From positions 1 through 64,000 of the forward strand of contig CAMKLG010000005.1 in NCBI GenBank assembly GCA_946413585.1: DNA of 64,000 nucleotides, in the 5' to 3' direction. Made by a program: the position numbers and the translations under genes. Position 1 is the stretch's first letter. Each line of letters starts with the position of its first letter. The notes under the pieces were generated by a model. The model saw only the letters and a program-made list of their open reading frames with translations, searched no databases and was not told the origin of the DNA. Of this stretch, positions 9,400 through 19,042 are shown piece by piece. Source of the DNA: an uncultured Bacteroidales bacterium. GTDB taxonomy: Bacteria; Bacteroidota; Bacteroidia; Bacteroidales; WCHB1-69.

Positions 9400-10791
9400 A
9401 TGACCAAACATCTTGTCTTTCAACCCTTTGATGTTCAGCATCGGTTAATAATGCTCCCTTATCTGAGAAAACATTCGCAGACTTGCGACCGCACGTTCAC
9501 CAATCAGTTCTGTTGGCAGCACTACTATCACACCCAATGGGCCGAAGCGAATGGCTGGATAGTCGTCCGGGCGCATATTAACGGCGAACGAAAGGCGGGA
9601 TATATTCCTTTTTCTCCAAATGATAACCCTCATTACTCCGACATTATTCCGCTTTTGGAGGAAGATGCGAGAAACAATGACCAACCGCTTTCACTGATGG
9701 GTCTCAGCGACGAAGAATGCAAGCTCCTTCAGCAACAATATCCAGATGATTTTGTCTTTGACAGCAATCGCGACTTTGCGGATTACATCTACCGGGCGGA
9801 GGATTTACGCACACTCAAGGGTCGCAAATACGCCCAGAAACGTAATCATGTAAACAAGTTCAAGTCGTTGTATTCTTTTCATTATGAGCCTATCACGCGC
9901 GATAACATCGCCGATTGCCTTCGCTTGGAAGAAGAATGGATAACTCAACATCATCAGGATGAATCGGCTCTCGCGGAGTATCACACCATCCATTTGGCTT
10001 TTCAGCATTTTGAGGAGTTGGAGCTTCTTGGGGGTGCCTTGTATGTGGATAATCGAATGGTTGCGTTTACCTATGGTTCCCCAGTCAATGACCATGTTTT
10101 TTGTACGCATGTGGAGAAAGGAGATATTCGCTATGAGGGTATTTATCAGATGATTAACCATCAGTTTGCGCGACATATTCCAGAACAATATATCTACATC
10201 AATAGAGAGGAGGATTTGGGAATGCCTGGTTTGCGGAAGTCAAAGCTTTCCTACGAACCTGCGTATCTTGCCTATAAGACCACTGCGTTGAAGAAGACCT
10301 CCGAAATCCGTGATATGGTGGAAATCTGGAACAAATGTTTTAGCGAAGACGATCCCTCGATCTATCCTTTTCTTTCAAGATATTATTTCTACTCCTGTTC
10401 GGTGACAGAAAAAGTGGATGGAAAGGTGGTCTCGATGGCGTTTATGGTCCCCTGTCATACCGAAATGGGTTTGGGCGCATACTTTTATGGGGTTGCCACC
10501 GATCCAGCGTTTCAACATCAGGGCATTTCTAGTCGATTGATTCGTAAAATGCTAGAAAAATGCAAGGAAATGGGTGCACAGTTTTCTTTCCTGATACCTG
10601 GCGAACCTTCGTTGATTGATTTTTATGCTACTTTTGGATTTCTCCCTACCAGTTCCCACGTGACATTCCAATGCGACATGGATTTGGGCACAGGTGATAA
10701 AGAAAAAGACAGAATCATTGTTCTGCCTTTGACGGATCGTTTTTGTATGAAGAATCTGCCTGACACATTGGTGTGTCAGCCGATGCTTTAG
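9400..10791 (+). CDS. Two-domain protein: DUF2156 (phosphatidylglycerol lysyltransferase-like) + C-terminal GNAT acetyltransferase
   Basis: N-terminus TFTNQFCWQHYYHTQWAEANGWIVVR... and later NREEDLGMPGLRKSKLSYEPA typical of DUF2156; C-terminus YFYGVATDPAFQHQGISSRLIRKMLEKCKEMGA is a GNAT motif. Confidence 0.75.
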   Translation: MTKHLVFQPFDVQHRLIMLPYLRKHSQTCDRTFTNQFCWQHYYHTQWAEANGWIVVRAHINGERKAGYIPFSPNDNPHYSDIIPLLEEDARNNDQPLSLMGLSDEECKLLQQQYPDDFVFDSNRDFADYIYRAEDLRTLKGRKYAQKRNHVNKFKSLYSFHYEPITRDNIADCLRLEEEWITQHHQDESALAEYHTIHLAFQHFEELELLGGALYVDNRMVAFTYGSPVNDHVFCTHVEKGDIRYEGIYQMINHQFARHIPEQYIYINREEDLGMPGLRKSKLSYEPAYLAYKTTALKKTSEIRDMVEIWNKCFSEDDPSIYPFLSRYYFYSCSVTEKVDGKVVSMAFMVPCHTEMGLGAYFYGVATDPAFQHQGISSRLIRKMLEKCKEMGAQFSFLIPGEPSLIDFYATFGFLPTSSHVTFQCDMDLGTGDKEKDRIIVLPLTDRFCMKNLPDTLVCQPML

Positions 10792-10793
10792 CC

Positions 10794-11240
10794 TTATTCC
10801 ACGGTATCCAAATCAACCCCTTTGAAACTTATAACTTCCTTGTCTTCAGAGTATAAGATGAGCTTATCTCCCTTGATTTCATATCTGTTGATATCCTTTT
10901 TCAAGGCATTGATGAAATTTCTTTCCACAGACATTTTCTGGCAAAGGCGTTTCGTGGAACCTGTATAATGGATGGTCATTTTATCCTTTTTATTGACCGA
11001 ATAGGTGCCGAACAAGGAGTTGCAGCCTAAAGAGCCTGTGACGTTGTAACTGGAATCGAATTTGATGAACGGACGCAAAGCGTAATCAGTTCCAATTTCC
11101 TCACCTTCGATGGATTCCAGCATCCATTGAGTGTTAATTAGCGGAAAATTATTGCTTTTCACATTTTTTTTGGAGGTTTTGCAACAACTGCATGTCAAGA
11201 CCAAGGCAATGACTATAATTGGATAGATGATTTTTTGCAT
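10794..11240 (-). CDS. META domain (HslJ-like) lipoprotein
   Basis: Cys-rich lipobox region; NTQWMLESIEG...GSLGCNSLFGTYSV. Confidence 0.8.
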   Translation of the reverse strand: MQKIIYPIIVIALVLTCSCCKTSKKNVKSNNFPLINTQWMLESIEGEEIGTDYALRPFIKFDSSYNVTGSLGCNSLFGTYSVNKKDKMTIHYTGSTKRLCQKMSVERNFINALKKDINRYEIKGDKLILYSEDKEVISFKGVDLDTVE

Positions 11241-11246
11241 AAGTGT

Positions 11247-11855
11247 CTATTTTATAGCGTGATAATTATCGTTAATTTGCTCTATGAAGTCCAGGATTTC
11301 ATCCCGCCCTGTCCCGGAGATAGCGGAAGATTTCATCATGTCGGGAAGTTCTTCCCACGTTTCAGAGAGTTTGTTTTTCATTTTTTGGATGTTGCTCATG
11401 GACTTCCCGCTGGAGACTTTATCGGTTTTGGTAAAGATGATGGCGAAGGGAACCCCTTGTTCCCCTAAGTTGTTAATAAAGTCAATATCAATCTGTTGCG
11501 GTTCCAATCGTGCATCTGCCAATACAAAAACCAACTGAAGATTCTCTCGAAAGAGGAGGTAGTCTGAAATCATTTTCCCCCATTTGGCACGGTTGGTTTT
11601 TGAGGTTTTGGCATATCCATAACCAGGTAAATCCACGAGATACCAGTTCTTGTTGATCAGGAAGTGGTTGATAGTCTGTGTCTTTCCTGGCTGTGAGGAT
11701 GTTTTGGCCAGACTTTTGCGGTTCACCAGCATGTTGATGAGGGACGATTTTCCCACATTGGAACGTCCGATGAAAGCGTATTCGGGCAGATTTGGGGCGG
11801 GGCATTTTCGCCAATCGGCCTCGCTTTGCAAATATTCAGCGGTTTTGATAATCAT
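11247..11855 (-). CDS. engB: Ribosome biogenesis GTP-binding protein YsxC/EngB
   Basis: FIGRSNVGKSSLIN, QPGKTQTINHF, DLPGYGYA, TKTDK. Confidence 0.95.
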   Translation of the reverse strand: MIIKTAEYLQSEADWRKCPAPNLPEYAFIGRSNVGKSSLINMLVNRKSLAKTSSQPGKTQTINHFLINKNWYLVDLPGYGYAKTSKTNRAKWGKMISDYLLFRENLQLVFVLADARLEPQQIDIDFINNLGEQGVPFAIIFTKTDKVSSGKSMSNIQKMKNKLSETWEELPDMMKSSAISGTGRDEILDFIEQINDNYHAIK

Positions 11856-11861
11856 AATTCC

Positions 11862-13202
11862 CTATTTTCTGGCTAACCATTCGTTTGGATTGACATAGCG
11901 GTCGTTCTTCCAAATTTCGAAGTGTAGTTCGTGCGTGTCGGAACTTTGGCTCTTGGCTACGGCACCGATGGTCTGTTTTGTGGAGACTTTGTCACCTTTC
12001 TTTACATTTGTTGACGAAAGGTTTTGATATACAGTGAGATATTCACCATGTCGAATCATTACCACAGTGGTGCCCATGATGTTCATCACGCTCGTGACGA
12101 CTCCTTCGAACACGGCGCGAACAGGTGTGCCGGCCTCTACCATGATGTCAATGCCATGGTTTTCTATTTGTACTGAAGGCACGTCGGGGTGTGGGTAATT
12201 GCCGAAATCACTTACCTTTGCCCCTTTCGCGACGGGCCAAGGAAGCTTCCCTTTGTTGTTGATAAAGGAGGTGTTGAGGGTTTTCTCTTCTGGAGTCAGG
12301 GAGATAGTGGTCGTGGCTTTTGCGGATGATGAGGCACTGGTGGAAGATGCCGTGGAACTTTCAGATTTGGAAGATTTTCCACTTGAGGATGATTTGGCTT
12401 TCTTACGTGCGGCATTGGCCTGGGCGATCTCCGCCTGCACTGCTTTTTGGATGGCAGCATCAATTTCTTTGCGCTTTTGCTGCTTTTTCTTCAAATCAGC
12501 GTTTAGTTTCTGAGACTCCTTCTTCAGCTTTTCGGCGTTTTGCGTTTTTTTACGTCGGTCATTCTCCAAGTTTTTGATTTCTTGTTCTTTAGAGGAAAGC
12601 GTGGTCAATTTGTTATTCTTCATTTCCACGATTTCCTCATTCTTTTTGGCCAGTTCTTCGGTTGTCTTTTGTATTCTTTCAGACTGTTCACGCACATTTC
12701 TGGAGAAGATGCTGTAGTAGCGCAGACGTCGGAACATTTGGGAAAAATTGTCAGCAGCGAGGATGAAAGTCACTTTGTCTATCAAACGGCGGTTTCGGTA
12801 TGCATTGTACACCACTTGGGCATAATCAGCCTTCATATAGGCCAAACGCTTCTCTAATTGACGAATTTCCTGTTCGTTGAGTTCTTGTTCATCCTCCATT
12901 TGCAGAATCTGGGAGTTCAATGTGGTGATCATTTTCTCACGATTCTGGATTTGTTGCCGGAGCAATGCGGCTTGTTGCACTGCCGCTTTTTGGTTCGATT
13001 CGTTCTTTTTCAGCAGTTTTTGTGTATTGGCAATCTCGTTTTCCAGTTTCTGCTTGTCCTTTTTTAACTGACTACTGCTTTTCCCATTTTGTGCGTTCAG
13101 ATACGACGGCATCAGCAGTGCGCATACGATGCACAGCAGCGACAATGCTTTTCTGATATTTGAGATTTGAATCTTCATCATAGGAAATAATATATCCTGC
13201 AA
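11862..13202 (-). CDS. EnvC-like murein hydrolase activator, coiled coil + M23 peptidase domain
   Basis: Long coiled coil, Ser/Lys-rich linker, then LPWPVAKGAKVSDFGNYPHP...HGIDI...HELHFEIWKNDRYVNPNEWL; likely start MKIQISN near 13178. Confidence 0.9.
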   Translation of the reverse strand: MQDILFPMMKIQISNIRKALSLLCIVCALLMPSYLNAQNGKSSSQLKKDKQKLENEIANTQKLLKKNESNQKAAVQQAALLRQQIQNREKMITTLNSQILQMEDEQELNEQEIRQLEKRLAYMKADYAQVVYNAYRNRRLIDKVTFILAADNFSQMFRRLRYYSIFSRNVREQSERIQKTTEELAKKNEEIVEMKNNKLTTLSSKEQEIKNLENDRRKKTQNAEKLKKESQKLNADLKKKQQKRKEIDAAIQKAVQAEIAQANAARKKAKSSSSGKSSKSESSTASSTSASSSAKATTTISLTPEEKTLNTSFINNKGKLPWPVAKGAKVSDFGNYPHPDVPSVQIENHGIDIMVEAGTPVRAVFEGVVTSVMNIMGTTVVMIRHGEYLTVYQNLSSTNVKKGDKVSTKQTIGAVAKSQSSDTHELHFEIWKNDRYVNPNEWLARK

Positions 13203-13296
13203 AAATAACGGTATTTCTTATGCCATTATTATGTTTCGCTAATTTTTATGAACATGGAAACGTTAATCTCAAAAAATGGGAAATGTTTCTTCGGTC

Positions 13297-13872
13297 TTAT
13301 TTTTTCTCAACTGAGAATCCGAACTTGCCCAGTTTTTCACCTAAAGCGTAGTAATGACCATGGGAATAGGTGACCAGTTTGGCGCGTTGCAGGTCGATGG
13401 CATCGGTTTTGGCAGAGAAGAGTTTTTCATTGACGTGCACGGCGACAATTTCTGCCAGGAAGAGGTCGTGTGTGCCGAGGGGAATCACTTGAGTGACCTT
13501 GCATTCCAGGTTGACGGGTGCTTCCTCAATCATCGGGGCGTTCACTTTGGTGGCTCGGATAGGGGTAAGTCCCGTCTCAAAAAATTTGTTGAATTTTTTT
13601 CCCGAGCGCACGCCGCACCAATCGGCAATAGGGGTTAATTCTTTGTCAACCAAGTTGATGACGAATGCTCCAGTTCTTTTCAAGATAGGGTAGGAGTGTC
13701 GGTTGGGGCGCACGGAAATAGAACACATGGGCGGGTCGGAATTTACCGTACCCGTCCATGCGATAGTGATAATATTGTATTCATCAAGGGTGCTGCCGCA
13801 GGAGACCATCACAACAGGTGTGGGATTAAGCATATTGCCCCCGCGCAGTATCCGTTTGCGTATTTTTCCCAT
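13297..13872 (-). CDS. Flavin reductase family protein
   Basis: NPTPVVMVSCGSTLDEYNIITIAWTGTVNSDPPMCSISVRPNRHSYPIL. Confidence 0.85.
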   Translation of the reverse strand: MGKIRKRILRGGNMLNPTPVVMVSCGSTLDEYNIITIAWTGTVNSDPPMCSISVRPNRHSYPILKRTGAFVINLVDKELTPIADWCGVRSGKKFNKFFETGLTPIRATKVNAPMIEEAPVNLECKVTQVIPLGTHDLFLAEIVAVHVNEKLFSAKTDAIDLQRAKLVTYSHGHYYALGEKLGKFGFSVEKK

Positions 13873-14717
13873 TATCTGCCGAGACCAGCGGATTGTACGT
13901 TGGGGATAATCAGCAGAGGCATCTTGGAAGTGCTGAGAATCTCGTTCATGTTGGAGTTGGACGTGAAGTCGGTTTCGCTCTCTTCGCGCATGATGACGAT
14001 CAGGTTGGCATCCTGCTCGTGAGCGTGGTTCAGAAGGGTTTGGACATATTCTTTTTGAACGGTCAGCGGAACCATTTCATGGCGCACATTAGCATCTTCG
14101 CACATGTCCGCTGCGTGGCGCATTTGCACGTTGATGATGTGGCGAGTGTCAGCATTGTTCGGATAATAGATACCGGCAATAGTGACTTTGGCCGCGAAAC
14201 GTTTTGCCAAGTAGGTGGCATAGCGCATCTTCTGCAATGTCTCGAAACTCAAATCGATAGGAGCATAAATATTATGCAGGTCGCGTTTGATTTCGATGTT
14301 TTCGCGCATAATCAAAATCGGAACTTTCGTTTCTCTGATTAAGCGGTTGGCATTGTTACCGATGTATCCCTCTTCGAAGCCAGAACTACCGTGGGCACCC
14401 ATCACAATGATGGGGTTGGAAAAATTGATGGCGTATTTGGGAAGCTCCACATGTACTTTACCTTCCAAGATAACCGTATTGACCTCCGTATTAGGAGATT
14501 CCATTCTGCACATATCTTTCCATTCCTCTAAGGTAGCTTGGAGTTTGTGGATATAGTCATCTCCCCCGTTTTCGGCATTTCTGGTGACACCCGGGGTCTT
14601 CACCCAAACAAGGTGCATGTCGGCACCCGTTTTCAAGGCTAATGAAACAGCATGACGCATAGCGTTCATGGAGCTGTTGGAAAAGTCAACGCCTACGATG
14701 ATATTCTTGTTATTCAT
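13872..14717 (-). CDS. Universal stress protein, tandem UspA domains
   Basis: IIVGVDFSNSSMNAMRHAV...IIVMGAHGSSGFEEGYIGNNANRLIRETKVPILIMR. Confidence 0.85.
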   Translation of the reverse strand: MNNKNIIVGVDFSNSSMNAMRHAVSLALKTGADMHLVWVKTPGVTRNAENGGDDYIHKLQATLEEWKDMCRMESPNTEVNTVILEGKVHVELPKYAINFSNPIIVMGAHGSSGFEEGYIGNNANRLIRETKVPILIMRENIEIKRDLHNIYAPIDLSFETLQKMRYATYLAKRFAAKVTIAGIYYPNNADTRHIINVQMRHAADMCEDANVRHEMVPLTVQKEYVQTLLNHAHEQDANLIVIMREESETDFTSNSNMNEILSTSKMPLLIIPNVQSAGLGR

Positions 14718-14744
14718 AACGTATTATTTTTAATGATTACTAAA

Positions 14745-16235
<1,491 letters not shown>

Positions 16236-16246
16236 TTATTTTCGTG

Positions 16247-16254
16247 CAAAAATA
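16247..16254 (-). promoter_or_regulatory. Bacteroidetes-type -7 element (TATTTTTG) for guaB
   Basis: Reverse-strand TATTTTTGC match to TAnnTTTG, ~25 nt upstream of the guaB start. Confidence 0.5.
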
Positions 16255-16342
16255 CGAAATTTATTAATATGCGGCATGGGTGTTGAAATATTTTTATTGA
16301 ACCTCGTTTTCCGGGTCGCGATTGCGGTTATCCCTCCCCCTT

Positions 16343-16386
16343 CTTTCAAGTAACTTCCAAGTTCCTTCCAAGTAACTTGCGACGCA
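16343..16386. repeat. 11-bp-period direct repeat array A (CTTYCAAGTWM, ~3-4 units)
   Basis: CTTTCAAGTAA|CTTCCAAGTTC|CTTCCAAGTAA|CTTGCGACGCA. Confidence 0.75.
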
Positions 16387-16410
16387 CTGTTCGTTTGTGT
16401 CTCCACGCGT

Positions 16411-16509
16411 AGGGCTATCGAAGGGCTATCGAAGGGCTAGCGTAGGGCTAGCGTGCGAATAGCGTGCGAATAGCGTGCGAATAGTGTGCGAATAGTGTGT
16501 GAATAGCGT
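16411..16509. repeat. 11-bp-period direct repeat array B (9 contiguous units)
   Basis: AGGGCTATCGA x2, AGGGCTAGCGT x2, GCGAATAGCGT x2, GCGAATAGTGT x2, GTGAATAGCGT x1. Confidence 0.95.
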
Positions 16510-16650
16510 GTGGCACTCAAAAGGCAAAACACAGCCTGGCGACAACCGAAAGCAGTCGTAAATGATTAACCCTGTCAACTCGGATCAGTCGTAAGACACA
16601 AAAGTGACAACCTAAATCAGCGAATCATAACCTGTTCATAAGGTTCCAGC

Positions 16651-16762
16651 ACCCAAGTATTTCCCAGGCATTACCCAAGCCATACCCAAGTCCTACCCAA
16701 GTCAAAAGGGTTTGGGTGAACTTGGCTACTACTTGGGTATTACTTGGGTATTACTTGGGTAC
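16651..16762. repeat. 11-bp-period array C arranged as an inverted repeat
   Basis: Left arm ACCCAAGTATT|TCCCAGGCATT|ACCCAAGCCAT|ACCCAAGTCCT|ACCCAAGTCAA; right arm ...ACTTGGCTACT|ACTTGGGTATT|ACTTGGGTATT|ACTTGGGTAC. Confidence 0.9.
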
Positions 16763-16846
16763 AATTCGCGGTTTGCGCTTTGCGATGCCCCTTCCGCTTC
16801 CTACGCGTGTACGCACAAAACAAACTGTCGTTGGGAAAGTGGAAAA

Positions 16847-16891
16847 CAAAAAAAAAACGCGGTCATGCTGTTTGACCGCGTTTTTTTTTTT
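16847..16891. terminator. Bidirectional intrinsic terminator-like hairpin
   Basis: A11-CGCGGTCA-TGCTGTT-TGACCGCG-T11: perfect 8-bp GC stem with flanking A and T tracts. Confidence 0.85.
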
Positions 16892-16974
16892 GTTTACCTT
16901 GATACCGCGACAACAATTGCAGCGGCTAGGAGGACGATAGGACGATATTCGAGCTAAAAGCGTGCCCAGTCACT

Positions 16975-17301
16975 CTAAAATTTTTTTGAAGTAGCAGTAT
17001 AACAATTAGCATAAGCATTAAGTGTATAACCATTTGCAGGACATAGCACATTATAAATACCACCGCTTCTCGTATTATATATTATGATTGAGTTTTGAGT
17101 TGCAATGGCTTGATATTCTGGATACAGATTATCATTTGTCTGTGTACAATTGGTGACGGCATCAACTTTGGGTGTTTCGTTTGATGCAAAAGCATGTCCA
17201 ACGGAAAATAGCAATGCACTAATTGACAATGCAACGATTGCAATACTTACAGAAATCACAAGGATTCTTTTTGAAATTGTGTCTAAATTTTTCATATTCA
17301 A
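16975..17301 (-). CDS. Small exported Cys-containing protein, unknown function
   Basis: 108 aa; N-terminal hydrophobic segment RILVISVSIAIVALSISALLFSVGHAFA, then a Cys-containing tail (TNCTQ, VLCPANG, NCYT). Confidence 0.6.
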   Translation of the reverse strand: MNMKNLDTISKRILVISVSIAIVALSISALLFSVGHAFASNETPKVDAVTNCTQTNDNLYPEYQAIATQNSIIIYNTRSGGIYNVLCPANGYTLNAYANCYTATSKKF

Positions 17302-17325
17302 TTGATTTTATGTTAATAAAAAATA

Positions 17326-18894
17326 CTATTGATGAATTTCTCCAATAAATTCTCCACGGTAAGAGTGTCCATCGTCACCTATTATATCAAAAGTGAATTT
17401 GTTTAGATTATTTTGTTTTTGGTATTTTAGTTTTCCTCCACGAATTGAATAATAATGTGTTTCAGGTTCATGCCAAAAAGAAGAACCGTTGACACCCGAA
17501 TAAGTCCCCGCTAAAAAGCGCATAGGATAGAAATTAGTTTCCCAAAGAGTATCAGCACCAATATCATTAATAACATATGGATCATAAGTTCCCTCTGCCA
17601 GACTATTCATTTTGGACAATCTATAAACAATCTGAAAATCAGGACCGCCAAATTGTAATTGTGAAAAATGAGTGGTGTTTTGGTATGGAGCCGGGAAATA
17701 GTGTGCATCTGTCAATTTCCACCTCTTACTCAAAGCAGGGCATTCCACATAGCCTACAAAATACGTGGGATTTTCTTTGCGAGAACCTATCAGCATTGCC
17801 CTTGGAGGGACATAATTGATATGGTCTGAAAATACAGCATTCCAATACCAATAAAATAAAGCTGGCCAAGCTATGTCATCAACTTTTACGTTGATTGCAT
17901 CGTACGCATCTTCAGCATTAAGTTTTTGCTGCAACATGTTAGTGGCAAACTCTATAGCTTTATTCTTAACAAATCCTTGAGTAACAGCATGGGTAAATCC
18001 AAGATAATATGAGGCATTTTTTTCATTAATGAAAACATCTCGTAAACTACTATTGTCGAAAGTGTGGCAAGCGCCAATATATACTACTGAAGGGCTGGTA
18101 AAAGTTCCTGAAACATATTTCGATATAAATTTATTGGAAACAGCCCAATAATGACCCTCATTACTTAATTTCATGACTTCTAAGTCGTTAACATACTCTT
18201 TTGACACGCCAGCAGTAGTAACTAAAATTTTCCGTTCATTTGTAACATCCTCATCTGCGATTTGAGAATTATCAGCGATTTCCCTTGTTAATAACCAACA
18301 TACTTTTTCTCCGTGAGAATTTTCATAAAATCCACCATGTGAATGTATGTAAATGGAGCCGTAGTTAGTCAAGTCAAATAAAGATTGTAGATTGCATTCA
18401 TAGTACTGCTTAACAACCACATTAAAGTTTATATCACTGCAACCATCAAAAATATTTTGCAAATCTTCAGCAAAATGGTTTCCAGACCACCAATCCCAAA
18501 TTAAAACATTATAATTTGTAATCTGAACCTCATCGTTTATTCCCTTGGTATTAAATTTAATTGATTGGGACGTTCTTTTTTCTTGTTCTTCAGTTTCATC
18601 AATCAAAAGGATCACACTCGTGATACCTGATTTATATTTTATCACAATCTGGTCGAAATCTTGAACATAGGCAGAAGCGACCTCTGGATATAATAAAAGT
18701 TGTTGAATACAATTGTTAATTATAGATTCCCCGCTTTGTCCGGGTACACTTAGGCTATTCAAAACATCTATGGCATTTTCCTGTATTTCGATAATTCTAG
18801 AAATCTCAATCTCATTTTGCTCTTTATGACATGAGAACAAAAACAAGAGTGAAAATGATGCCAACAATAAACAAGCTATTTTCCTCATAATCAA
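17326..18894 (-). CDS. Lipoprotein with clan CD/CHAT-like cysteine peptidase motifs
   Basis: Lipobox SLLFLFSCHK; hydrophobic strand + HG (YGSIYIHSHGG) and hydrophobic strand + AC (PSVVYIGACHTF). Confidence 0.55.
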   Translation of the reverse strand: MIMRKIACLLLASFSLLFLFSCHKEQNEIEISRIIEIQENAIDVLNSLSVPGQSGESIINNCIQQLLLYPEVASAYVQDFDQIVIKYKSGITSVILLIDETEEQEKRTSQSIKFNTKGINDEVQITNYNVLIWDWWSGNHFAEDLQNIFDGCSDINFNVVVKQYYECNLQSLFDLTNYGSIYIHSHGGFYENSHGEKVCWLLTREIADNSQIADEDVTNERKILVTTAGVSKEYVNDLEVMKLSNEGHYWAVSNKFISKYVSGTFTSPSVVYIGACHTFDNSSLRDVFINEKNASYYLGFTHAVTQGFVKNKAIEFATNMLQQKLNAEDAYDAINVKVDDIAWPALFYWYWNAVFSDHINYVPPRAMLIGSRKENPTYFVGYVECPALSKRWKLTDAHYFPAPYQNTTHFSQLQFGGPDFQIVYRLSKMNSLAEGTYDPYVINDIGADTLWETNFYPMRFLAGTYSGVNGSSFWHEPETHYYSIRGGKLKYQKQNNLNKFTFDIIGDDGHSYRGEFIGEIHQ

Positions 18895-18913
18895 AACAAT
18901 TAATATTTCGCTG

Positions 18914-18921
18914 CAAAATTA
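18914..18921 (-). promoter_or_regulatory. -7 element (TAATTTTG) upstream of the CHAT-like lipoprotein
   Basis: Reverse-strand TAATTTTGC match to TAnnTTTG. Confidence 0.4.
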
Positions 18922-18953
18922 CAAAAAAAGCCGTCACGAATCACAACGGCTTT
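18921..18953 (-). terminator. Intrinsic terminator downstream of the 1013-aa gene
   Basis: On the minus strand AAAGCCGT-tgtgattcgtg-ACGGCTTT followed by TTTTTGT. Confidence 0.75.
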
Positions 18954-19042
18954 CAAAAACTGATCCAACAACCGAAAAGGATGATGCTCTCGCCGTCATA
19001 CAGATCGTCAATCTTGCGGTTATAGGCTTCGCTGTTGCGTTT
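18953..19042 (-). pseudogene. Possible C-terminal remnant of an outer-membrane beta-barrel-like protein
   Basis: In frame directly after the 1013-aa gene's TAA: KRNSEAYNRKIDDLYDGESIILFGCWISF*, an OMP-like C-terminus ending in Phe, with no start codon. Confidence 0.35.

Noticed and set aside
16712-16957. ORFs of 81 and 74 aa (MGELGYYLGITWVLLGYN..., MNLATTWVLLGYYLG...)
   Set aside because: Translations of the 11-bp repeat array and terminator, not proteins
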